Positions 1-6,540 of a DNA stretch of 10,785 nucleotides are shown one piece after another. The notes under the pieces were generated by a model. The model saw only the letters and a list, made by a program, of their open reading frames with translations, did no database searches and was not told the origin of the DNA. Numbering within the stretch: position 1 is the first letter of the stretch; each line of letters starts with the position of its first letter. The position numbers were made by a program, and so were the translations under genes. Origin of the DNA: Cephalothrix simula (Eukaryota; Nemertea; Palaeonemertea; Archinemertea; Cephalotrichidae); NCBI GenBank assembly GCA_035591015.1, contig JAXIUW010215730.1, positions 1 to 10,785 of the forward strand, written 5' to 3'.

Positions 1-76
1 GCCCCAAAACAAAGTGGCATGATTTGAGCTTATTGGAAACATTTACCTAAGAAATTTTATATTCTAGATAGTCTAT
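1..76. other. AT-rich flank, no feature
   Basis: The sequence left of the hairpin has no coding frame, tRNA-like sequence or repeat partner that I can support. A TGGCATG near base 16 is loosely the complement of the hairpin loop CATGCCA, but this is too short to mean anything. Confidence 0.4.
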
Positions 77-257
77 ACATATTAAGGAAGACAAACTATA
101 CATGCTATAAGAGTTTTTCACAAAATTTAGTCAGGAATGTTGATTTTGAAAAACTAGGTCAAACATGCCATTTTGACCTAGTTTTTCAAAATAACTTTCC
201 TGAATAAATTTTGAGAAAAACTCTTATAGCATGTATAGTTTGTCTTCCTTAATATGT
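77..257. repeat. Long near-perfect hairpin (foldback MITE-like)
   Basis: The left arm (77-163) and right arm (172-257) are reverse complements over about 86 bases. I find three substitutions and one single-base indel, with an 8-base loop (164-171, CATGCCAT). The outermost 40 or so bases (CATATTAAGGAAGACAAACT onward) match perfectly, and the differences cluster near the loop. This is the geometry of a foldback or hairpin MITE. No convincing target-site duplication is visible at the ends. A transcribed hairpin RNA (hpRNA/siRNA source) is the alternative; the arms are too long and too perfect for an ordinary microRNA precursor. No protein is encoded. Confidence 0.8.
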
Positions 258-593
258 TAACATGTTTAGAAGTGTTATTCAAAAGTGTAATAAGGAGCTT
301 AAAGATTCCAACCTAATTTTGAAAAGTGTTGCTGATAAATCGCTTAGACTTAATCTTATTATACAGATGAATTGAGAGCAGACAATCCCGCAGACAATTC
401 AAAATACCATTGAAGTGCCATTCGTGCGATAAACCATCTTCAAAAAAAAAATATGTTGGTAGATTTCTTCCCTAATTGGCTATCAGCTGAACGCCATTTT
501 TCGTATGGATTAATTTTGAGTTGACGTCATACATGTAGGTACACAAATGGATGGAAAAATTGGATGAGGCACAGCTAATATTTCGCCCCCCCC
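258..593. other. Gene-free stretch
   Basis: This AT-rich sequence has no supportable coding frame. It contains an A10 run near 440, one exact TGACGTCA octamer at 522-529, and a run of C residues ending at 593, immediately before the inverted terminus that begins at 594. Confidence 0.4.
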
Positions 594-659
594 GTCGAGA
601 TCTCCTAGAAGGGACATAGAATACATTTAAGCAAGGCATTATTTTAATCTAAAATTATG

Positions 660-1029
660 CGAGGGGCGGGAAACGGACTTGAGTCCGTGTCACTTTGGTG
701 AAAGTCCGGACTATAGTCCACAAAATAGTCCAATAGTCTACGAAATAGTTCAACAAAATAGTCCAATAGTCCACGAAATAGTCCAATAGTCTATCAAAAT
801 AGTCCACTAGTCCACTAAATAGTCCGTTAGTCCACGAAAAAGTCCAATAGTCCAACAAAATAGTCCAATAGTCCAAAAATAGTCCAATAGTCCAATAGTC
901 CATTAGTCCAACAAAATAGTCCAATAGTCCACTAAAAGTCCGTTAGTTCAAGAAATAGTCCATTAGTCCAGCAAAAAAGTCCATTAGTCCAATAGTCCGT
1001 GTCAATTTTTCGGCGTTTCCCGCTCCTCG
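660..1029. mobile_element. Non-autonomous DNA transposon (MITE) with minisatellite core
   Basis: The 370-bp element starts with CGAGGGGCGGGAAAC (660-674) and ends with its reverse complement, one mismatch, at 1015-1029. An exact 8-bp duplication flanks it. Next to each terminus the motif TCCGTGTCA recurs (684-692 and 995-1003). The interior is a minisatellite with no coding capacity, so movement would need a transposase supplied in trans. The duplication length suggests the hAT, P or Mutator-like class, but the termini do not start with the common hAT CAGNG, so the superfamily is open. It is inserted 45 bases inside the left terminus of the 594-1924 element. Both termini contain TTTCCCGC/GCGGGAAA, which matches the E2F consensus. 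Confidence 0.8.
705..998. repeat. AGTCC minisatellite
   Basis: Degenerate tandem array built from AGTCC-containing pieces about 9-10 bases long, mostly in pairs (AATAGTCCAATAGTCCACGA type) giving a higher-order unit of roughly 21-24 bases. More than twenty AGTCC copies are present, with variants AGTCTA, AGTTCA and AGTCCG. The 89-codon minus-strand reading frame over this stretch (DYWT-type repeats) is a by-product of the repeat and not a gene. The array is wholly inside the MITE. Confidence 0.9.
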
Positions 1030-1130
1030 AAATTATGGGCCCCTGATTAATGATGATAACCCTGGGAGGTATTTTAAATTTTTTGCTCACCTAGTGGGCA
1101 CTGGGGAGTAGTGGCGCAATTGTTTTAAAG

Positions 1131-1692
1131 GGGCACCCTGAAACATCCAGGTTAGTTACAATACATTGTTTGGCATATCAAGCATACCTGGGTCCGAGGT
1201 GCAAAATTGCCACTTTTGGACTACTTTATTGTAATTTAATTAACTTTTACTGACTCCCACATGTCACCTGATCAGCCTATTGTAGCGACATGTAGTTTTG
1301 GTCTAATGCACCTCTCAAGGAGTTCCCCCCTAGGGGGGGTGGGCACCCGGGGAAGATAAAAACGCTATGGGCAGCTTATGAAGCGTTTGTCCTCGAATAC
1401 CGATCCACACGGCAAAGCACTAATAAGCGTTGGCCTTGCACCCGAGCCAGGATGGAGGATCGGACAAGGACCCGGGGATACTTTTTACTTACAACTTACA
1501 GACGCTGATGTGGCCGGAACTGGTCAAATTATTGTATGAGTCACATCTGTGGCTAATTTGAAAGGCCAAGGCTCCAAAGTGGGACCAAAATGGTCATGTG
1601 GTTTTGGATCACACGGCCGAGGAAATCGTACAATGGTGTTACGTATCACATGGCTTATGAAAAAAAGCAATCGGATCGCTTTCAGGGTGCCC
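1131..1692. repeat. 13-bp inverted pair GGGCACCCTGAAA
   Basis: GGGCACCCTGAAA at 1131-1143 is the exact reverse complement of TTTCAGGGTGCCC at 1680-1692, 536 bases apart. A third related block (GGGCACCC at 1341-1348, next to a C6TAG7 palindrome) lies between them. The pair brackets the low-stop frame at 1240-1728. It could be subterminal repeats of the enclosing element, or the ends of two different hAT-like remnants facing outwards (CAGGGTGCCC as a 5' terminus). Its role is undetermined. Confidence 0.4.
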
Positions 1693-1728
1693 GTCCCCCT
1701 ACCCGGGAACCCGTTGACAGGTGCATAA
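1240..1728 (+). pseudogene. Possible decayed coding relic inside the inverted-end element
   Basis: One frame runs 163 codons with only two internal stops (TAA at 1357-1359 and TGA at 1537-1539) before a terminal TAA at 1726-1728. Random sequence of this composition would be expected to have several more. The open blocks are 1240-1356, 1360-1536 and 1540-1725. Composition looks protein-like, with Gly/Pro-rich stretches such as GLAPEPGWRIGQGPGDTFYL and short peptides such as VGPKWSCGFGSHGRGN. I do not recognise a family. It sits between the inverted termini at 594-614 and 1904-1924, so a dead transposon protein is the natural guess, but a chance open frame in GC-richer DNA cannot be excluded. 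Confidence 0.25.
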
Positions 1729-1903
1729 CCTGAACGATTCGGGGTTCCCCCTTATCATCCGACTACCAAAGTGGGACTTGGTCTATTTTTGTGTTATCAC
1801 TCCCCTCCAGTCGGTGCAAGAAATTTTTCATGACCCCAATGGTTTGTAACTTTTCTCGCCCTTTCAAAACGTATACATGTGTAGGGTTATAGGGTTCCGA
1901 TGC

Positions 1904-1924
1904 CCCTTCTAGGAGATCTCGACG
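1904..1924 (-). repeat. Right inverted terminus of the 594-1924 element
   Basis: Exact reverse complement of 594-614. The internal GAGATCTC is itself palindromic. The next bases outward (TTGTTCC) lead within ten bases into the tRNA-like head at 1933, so the SINE and this terminus are neighbours with almost no spacer. Confidence 0.6.
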
Positions 1925-1932
1925 TTGTTCCG

Positions 1933-2126
1933 GCCGGAATAGCTCAGTTGATAAGACACACTTGGCTCATAATCGGACGGTCGTGGGTTCGAGCCTCACC
2001 ACTGACATACGATTCCGGTCCCCAGTGTCCTCTAACTGGGGTATAAAAGTCCTGAGGATGTACGTGCCGGTGATTAAATGACGTTGGTGGCGCACGTTGG
2101 CTCCTCCGGTGAACTCACTCTTATAA
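1933..2126 (+). mobile_element. tRNA-derived SINE, copy A
   Basis: The head (1933-2019) is a recognisable tRNA relic. Box A TAGCTCAGTTG is at 1940-1950 and box B GGTTCGAGCCT at 1986-1996, 46 bases apart as in a tRNA. The T arm is GTGGG-TTCGAGC-CTCAC (1983-1999). The anticodon loop CTCATAA gives CAT (Met). GCCGGAA (1933-1939) can pair with TTCCGGT (2013-2019), but 13 extra bases separate the T stem from that acceptor strand. The body follows (2029-2126) and is shared with the diverged copy at 5394-5502, with the 14-mer TGCCGGTGATTAAA as its best-conserved block. A tRNA-like pol III promoter fused to a repeated body is the definition of a SINE. It has no protein. The SINE family name and its 3' tail could not be determined. 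Confidence 0.7.
1940..1996 (+). promoter_or_regulatory. Internal RNA polymerase III promoter (A and B boxes)
   Basis: TAGCTCAGTTG (1940-1950) fits the A-box consensus TRGCNNAGYNG and GGTTCGAGCCT (1986-1996) fits the B box GGTTCGANNCC with one end mismatch. Spacing is tRNA-like. Whether it is still active cannot be judged. Confidence 0.65.
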
Positions 2127-2659
2127 GGTACCCAGTACCAAGAAATGTCTCAACTGCGAGAATCAATCATCCAGTTTTTTCCATCTACCTTCGTTCTGGA
2201 ACGTTGTTATTTTGGACTGTATGGTTAGTTATTTTATGGCCATTATTTTACGAGTTTTTTATTTCGTGAAAATAATGTCCCTACTAAATCTTGAAAATAG
2301 TCAATTCGTGCACATTTAACGCAATATTCCGTGCAATGAAATTAAGATGAATCGTCTGTTATAGACTTTTAAGTAGAAGCGATTACGAAAAACAATTGAA
2401 AAAGGGATGAATGTTTGATAAAAGTACACAAAGATGAGACAATTAGTGTCATTTTCCTGTGAACTATTCTTAAAGTACACTATAAAGCTTAAAGAATTTA
2501 GTACTTGTTTTTTGTGGCGGGTATCATTGTCCGTAGGAGTTTTTTTCATCTTGATTCCCAATGAAAAATTTTTTATATCGGTATGTAATTTTTACCTTGG
2601 CTTTATCTGTAGTTTGGGCTGCCCCCTTAATTATCTCTAGAAAAACCATCCATTTCAGA
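2127..2659. other. Gene-free stretch between tRNA-derived repeats
   Basis: AT-rich sequence. Short reading frames on both strands (63, 81 and 68 codons) overlap one another, lack family resemblance or splice context, and have amino-acid composition typical of translated AT-rich noise (Phe/Leu/Ile/Lys-heavy). I see no gene here. Confidence 0.5.
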
Positions 2660-2726
2660 GCGGACGGGGCTCGAACCAGTGACGTTCAAATCGAGTCGAA
2701 CGCGCTATCCTCTGCGACACCCTCAC
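2660..2726 (-). ncRNA. tRNA-like relic or SINE head (minus strand)
   Basis: On the minus strand a B box GGTTCGAGCCC (2677 down to 2667) is an exact consensus match and TGTCGCAGAGG (2719 down to 2709) resembles an A box with one mismatch and one missing base. A short D stem (CGC/GCG) and an anticodon-like hairpin (GTTC...GAAC) lie between. The T stem ACTGG/CCCGT has one mismatch. The acceptor strands pair poorly, and the loop is irregular, allowing TCG or CGA as anticodon. This argues for a tRNA pseudogene or tRNA-derived SINE head and not a working tRNA. No body shared with the 1933 copy was seen downstream on the minus strand. Confidence 0.55.
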
Positions 2727-3225
2727 ATAGACTATAATCTATTATATGCTATATAAATCAGAACCCTGACAAAGATCAAGTCAACTAATGATTGAGTCAG
2801 CGGGAATTAATTTGCACAATATATATATTTTTTTTATTAAAAAGCATTACTTTATTTGGTCATTTTATCCCTTATATTAATTCAACCCCGATTATTTTAG
2901 TCAATCACCTGAGTCATGAGTTTTATCGATCGATAAGTTGATTAATCATGCCGTCCCATACTATGGAATTTCGATGCCATGATATGGGATGGCCGTCCCG
3001 ACATTATACAGATATTGGACAGAGCACGCGATAGAGTTTAAACCAATGGACACCGCACAAATTGCCGGAAAAAAATGAAAACCAGACGATATGACGTCAT
3101 CGGGTGTTATTTTGAAAAATAAAACCTACCTATCTTGGTAGAAATGGTTCGCTGATTTCAATTCCGCAATCGTTTTTTTTTGCTATCTCTAACGGCTGTA
3201 CTCAGGAGGCGGAATTCAGTTTTTG
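2727..3225. other. Gene-free stretch with small hairpin
   Basis: AT-rich, with a TA/T-rich tract around 2819-2840. It contains one exact TGACGTCA at 3092-3099 and an imperfect hairpin at 2950-2993. No coding frame could be supported. Confidence 0.4.
2950..2993. repeat. Imperfect 17-bp inverted repeat
   Basis: GCCGTCCCATACTATGG (2950-2966) pairs with GCCATGATATGGGATGGC (2976-2993) across a 9-base spacer, with about two or three mismatches. GCCGTCCC then recurs directly at 2992-2999. It may be a small foldback remnant; function unknown. Confidence 0.45.
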
Positions 3226-3239
3226 CCGCTAGGGGGCGC
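3226..3239 (+). promoter_or_regulatory. CTCF-like binding motif
   Basis: CCGCTAGGGGGCGC matches the published bilaterian CTCF core (CCASNAGRKGGCRS) at 13 of 14 positions; the only difference is G for A at the third base. It is embedded in a short GC-rich patch (TTTTGCCGCT ... GCGCCAGCGCC) in otherwise AT-rich DNA. One motif match cannot show occupancy, and similar CTAGGGGGCGCC strings also occur in dispersed repeats. Confidence 0.35.
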
Positions 3240-4411
3240 CAGCGCCACTATGACGTTATAAAATTTTATTACCCAGATTAATTACCTACAAGTCATTGCC
3301 TATCCATCCATGTATAATTTATGGGGGTAAAGCCTATAGTTTCTGAGAAAATCAGTGGGGGTACATTTTGGGAATCCTAAGCTTGTTTTCAATCTTTCTG
3401 GCCAATTGCGTCTGTAGTGTAGGGCTAAAATCCCTACTGGCAATGGTATTTACAGTGCAGCGCAAATTTCTATGAAATTTAATCGAATTTCACACCCAAT
3501 GTTTTGCCCGTTGGCTGGCGTTAGCAGGTTTCAGCATTACCCTTACTTCGCGTTGTTATTTTCCTTTGATGAGATAGACCACCTTCAAGAAATCAGGTTT
3601 CAAGGTGCGTCGTTTTTGAAGAAATCTTGTTTCGTTGACAAGATGATCCTAAGAAAAAAGATTTTCAATATAGCTTCAAATTTCTAATATAAAAACCTCA
3701 CATTTCCTTGTCAAACGCTGGTTTAATTTCAAAAATATAAAGATGTGATTGTTCGAAATTTTTCTTTGCAAATAAGAGAATAGCTAATTGCATTTAAAAT
3801 TTTGTAAAGCTCCAAAGTGAATTTTAATTATAAGAAATGTTAATTAGTCAAAAATGCTGTTGGCAAGGTTTATCAAGGCAAGTTTTTACCAAATAAAGTA
3901 AATCATTTTTGTAACCAAGTCTTTAACCAAAGAACTATTTTTGAGCGGTCGTGATTCGGTTTTCGATTCGAAAACGGTCAAGGTCGACTGTGTTCAACGA
4001 TTCAAATATCGGTGCGTTGAGCTACGCGATAGGTCGATTTAGCCAAAGCTCCATAACTCCTTGTACAAAACATTGTATCTAAATAATTTAGTTAAGATAT
4101 ACTAATAAAATCTTCAGAAAGTGCTAATATACGAGGGTGGTATATTTTAAATGTCTACCTGCCATACTAGGATGATAGACGATGTGCCAAAACTCATTCT
4201 CATTCATGTAATTTGCTTGGTTGCAAAAAGGGTTCGATTTTCAAAGTTTGCGCTATTTTTTAAGAAGAGGATAGAACCCGTCTCGCTCGCAAAGCTCGTT
4301 TCCCGCCGCCGCCAAAAAAAGTCACGGTGCGAGCCGCCGCGAGCCGATTGTAAGCAAACGTCTTGTACATTAATGAATGGTTTTCTATGATACTTTGTAT
4401 TCTGGTTTCAG
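3240..4411. other. Presumed intron or upstream sequence of the PELP1-like gene
   Basis: No exon could be supported. The frames at 3472-3687 and 4151-4390 lack recognisable homology or consistent splice phase. A near-perfect palindrome GTTTTCGATTCGAAAAC is at 3959-3975. A GC-rich, Arg-coding patch (about 4275-4350) contains TTTCCCGCC at 4299-4307 and two close copies of GCGAGCCG. The last 25 bases before 4412 are a plausible polypyrimidine tract and acceptor. Confidence 0.4.
4400..4411 (+). promoter_or_regulatory. 3' splice acceptor of the PELP1-like exon
   Basis: TTCTGGTTTCAG ends with AG at 4410-4411 after a T-rich run. The open frame crosses the junction, so the start of homology and not a stop codon supports it. 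TTAATGA around 4370-4376 could serve as a branch site. Confidence 0.6.
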
Positions 4412-4658
4412 TGCCAAGCGAAATTTGTGTTCTCAAGCTCCTTTAGTAAACAAACTGTTTGTCCAAACTCTTAATTGGTCTTGTGGAAAAGATGATCAAG
4501 TTACTGAAAAACCATTCAATAACCTTCGGCAGAAAGTGTATAAGGTTTTAGTCACATGGATACTGGTTTGTAGGTCAAGTTCCATGGTTTCTGATGTGTG
4601 TAATGATTTGATAAGACATATTGTTAATGACGCCAAACCAGCAGTTAATTCAATCAAG
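4412..4658 (+). CDS. Internal exon of a PELP1-like (RIX1-domain) gene
   Basis: PELP1 is a nuclear and nucleolar scaffold of the Rix1/PELP1-TEX10-WDR18 complex, acting in 60S ribosomal subunit maturation with SENP3, and in vertebrates also as a nuclear-receptor coregulator. This 247-base exon is open throughout. It begins after TTCTGGTTTCAG (AG at 4410-4411) and ends at AAG|GTGAGT (GT at 4659-4660), both near consensus. Entry is phase 2 and exit phase 0, so the partial codon at 4412 needs the preceding exon. The 82 full codons (4413-4658) align by eye with the middle of human PELP1 as I remember it: LVNKL..Q.LN-WSCGKD with the LIGRLL..VLNSWSIGRD region, EKPFNNLRQKVYKVL with ERPYSTVRTKVYAIL, then W..VC, then L..H...D..P....K. 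Helical, HEAT-like character fits the family. No stop or frameshift is visible. The adjoining exons were not found, so a processed or partial copy is less likely than a gene with large introns, but an isolated exon relic remains possible. Confidence 0.75.
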
Positions 4659-4664
4659 GTGAGT
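4656..4664 (+). promoter_or_regulatory. 5' splice donor of the PELP1-like exon
   Basis: AAGGTGAGT is a perfect match to the metazoan donor consensus MAG|GTRAGT. The frame meets TGA three bases after GTGAGT, exactly where homology to PELP1 stops, which supports an exon end here. Confidence 0.75.
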
Positions 4665-5111
4665 TGAGACTGGTTGAGATCAGAGAAGATCAGTTGAATC
4701 AAAGTTGCTCTATCTGATCTAGGATATCCACCTATTTGATGCCATAAGTGTTATTATAACCGTTTTATACCACGGTTGAATATGACCTATATGACTAAAT
4801 CGTGCTAATTATAAAGTACCAAAAATACAGTTATGATATATTCAGATCACAACATGACACATTACACATCGGGGAGAGAGAAAGAGCCTATGCACAACAA
4901 AACGTGACGTATACGGCATAGGCGGTTTTATTGACATCGGAATCGTGCGAGGCTTTTGGCTATTTTCTTTCAACTTCAGGACAGTTATCATAAACTGTGT
5001 TGTATCAGAAAGTGTTGGTATATTACTGATATGCGCTTACGTTTAATAATAGAAAATCCGTCAGCCATTGAATAATTCGATTGTTTTTAGTTTTTGAGCG
5101 TCGAAAATTCA
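4665..5111. other. Presumed intron, no feature
   Basis: Mixed AT-rich DNA after the donor site. No exon-like segment with conserved content was found. The reading frame on the minus strand at 4496-4702 is the complement of the real exon and is ignored. Confidence 0.4.
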
Positions 5112-5330
5112 TCTTCTTCTAACGTAAGAACCTGTTAATTCGCAACAACTATTGCATCGCAAGTTTTTCGTGCACGACGTTTTTATGGCTTCCGGTTTTC
5201 ATCACTCCACCCAACAAAATTAAATTGAACGGGATAAATTCGGCTAATTAAATCGGAAACTATGGAAGGTGGACTGAGCTAAAACGAAAAACTTGCGATA
5301 CAATATGTGTGTTACAATGTTAGAAGAAGA
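5112..5330. repeat. Imperfect foldback element
   Basis: The left arm (5112-5171) and right arm (5284-5330) share two inverted blocks. TCTTCTTCTAAC (5112-5123) is the exact complement of 5319-5330, and ATTGCATCGCAAGTTTTTCG and one more base (5151-5171) match 5284-5304 with one mismatch. Between the blocks the arms differ in length (27 versus 14 bases) and sequence. About 112 bases separate the arms. This looks like a small MITE or foldback with decayed arms. No target duplication was identified. Confidence 0.6.
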
Positions 5331-5393
5331 AAATCGTTAACTGATGAATAGTTTTTCAAAGGGTTCAAGTGCGGCTAAAAAAATTAAAGAGAG

Positions 5394-5502
5394 CCCCTAT
5401 CTGGGACATTGAAGGCTAGAGGATGTGCCGGTGATTAAACGGCGTTTATTGCGCAAATGGGTTCCTCCTCCTGAGAGATTGCGCTGATTGCGCCATTATA
5501 AA
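5394..5502 (+). mobile_element. SINE body, diverged copy B (5'-truncated)
   Basis: It aligns with 2029-2126 in the same orientation. The opening 29 bases align without gaps at about 20 identities. GAGGATG and the exact 14-mer TGCCGGTGATTAAA (5426-5439) follow, then CG-TT..GCGCA..GG.TCCTCC. The copy has a 4-base deletion after GAGGATG and a duplicated GATTGCGC (5478-5495 region) that copy A lacks. No clear tRNA head is upstream; a GGGTTCAAG at about 5360 might be a ruined B box. The minus-strand 110-codon frame over this region is not credible as a gene. Confidence 0.6.
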
Positions 5503-6540
5503 TTCGGGTTAGGGATAGATTAAATATGCGGTTTGTATGATTTGTAATGGGTAAGGAAATCCAGAGCCATTTGATGACGCGCGTGATTGACAAGCTATTA
5601 AATTTCAACTGTAATTTTTTTGGAAATATCGAGAGCTGTGCCTCTCTCGCGCGATAATTGGTAATCACGAAATGACGCTCTGATTGTTTATGAATCATTA
5701 CCATATTTTGAATAAAAATTCTATTACGGATAGTGACGTGTGGCGACACAGTTAAATTTATACGCACTCAGCGCGGTGCACTAGTTATGGGCGAGACTTT
5801 TACCATAAAAGGTAGAGAATAAATTGAGAGTCGAATCAACCGATACTTTATAAGGGAGAGGGTTTTTTTAGATCGAATTTAAGTTAGGTAACAATTCTCT
5901 TTTCTCCTGTGCTGACCGATGTTTATCTCCCTGGTACTGCTTTTAGCCAATTTAGCGTTTGATATGGGAGTCTAAACCTAACTCCCTTACCTTAATCATT
6001 ACTTTGACCCATCGGGTTGACCACCTTTTATCGACTTAGCGATTAATCTGTGTCTCAGTTAGCTACCTGTCTCTGTTAAGTACCGTTAAAATAATAGAAA
6101 TTTCATGATTCATGACATTATGGTCCCCCTCAATTTATTCTAAGAACTATTTCATATAATCAGATAATCTGTCACGATCATTCTTCGTTTTTTGACAAAA
6201 GGATATACGTAAATACGTAGGTAGATTTGCGGTCTTTTCATATGACGTACATATGATGGAGTACCATCCGGAAATGATCGATGAGGTTCAACCTTTAGTA
6301 GTTTAATACCTTCTTAGACACGCGCTTCCGTAGAAAATCCGGTATATTTCTCCTTAAATAGACCCAATTTTGACTTTAAAGCTAATTGGCGATTAATATT
6401 TTAAGACAAAATTTTAATTCCACAGGGCTTCTGATATTATATGACTTGAAAGTTACCTTTTTAGGATCTTAAAATCAAGGATATCTTTATGCGCGACCTA
6501 CTGAAATCACATATCATACGCTACACGTAGGCACTCCGGT
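5503..6540. other. Gene-free stretch
   Basis: No supportable gene. Features seen are a near-palindrome TCATATGACGTACATATGA around 6238-6256, and a 36-codon frame ending TAA near 6306 whose composition looks protein-like but which has no splice context or family. The remainder is AT-rich with no repeat partner in the window. Confidence 0.4.

Larger units (their letters stand above)
652..1037. repeat. 8-bp target-site duplication AAATTATG
   Basis: AAATTATG occurs at 652-659 and again at 1030-1037, directly abutting the two inverted termini of the MITE at 660-1029. The exact placement at both edges makes this a genuine insertion footprint. An 8-bp duplication is characteristic of hAT and P superfamilies and also occurs in some Mutator-like elements. 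Confidence 0.8.
594..1924. mobile_element. Candidate DNA element bounded by 21-bp inverted termini
   Basis: Bases 594-614 (starting CGTCGAGATCTCC, ending AGAAGGG) are the exact reverse complement of 1904-1924. Similarity continues more weakly for another 10-15 bases inward. An exact 21-bp inverted pair 1.3 kb apart is very unlikely by chance, so I read it as the terminal inverted repeats of a DNA transposon or other inverted-end element. Removing the nested MITE at 660-1029 leaves about 950 bp. No target-site duplication could be found: the left flank is a C run and the right flank starts TTGTTCCGG. The interior at 1240-1728 is GC-richer than its surroundings and has few stops in one frame. 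Superfamily unknown. Confidence 0.5.

Noticed and set aside
655-924. 89-codon minus-strand frame rich in DYWT/YF
   Set aside because: It is the translation of the AGTCC minisatellite inside the MITE; the periodic peptide mirrors the DNA repeat.
2434-2640. 68-codon plus frame with hydrophobic stretches suggesting a small membrane protein
   Set aside because: Phe/Leu/Ile richness follows from T-rich DNA. It overlaps an opposite-strand frame of equal quality and has no gene context.
4151-4390. 79-codon plus frame as the preceding PELP1-like exon, with donor-like GTAAGC at 4350
   Set aside because: An exon ending at 4349 in this frame would exit in phase 1, while the next exon needs phase 2. 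The Arg/Lys-rich peptide does not resemble PELP1.
4496-4702. 68-codon minus-strand frame
   Set aside because: It is the complement of the PELP1-like exon and extends past its donor site.
5435-5767. 110-codon minus-strand frame
   Set aside because: It runs antisense through SINE copy B and on into unrelated AT-rich DNA, with no domain recognisable.
6238-6306. 36-codon protein-like frame around an ATGATGGAG start
   Set aside because: Too short, with no credible donor or acceptor and no recognised family.
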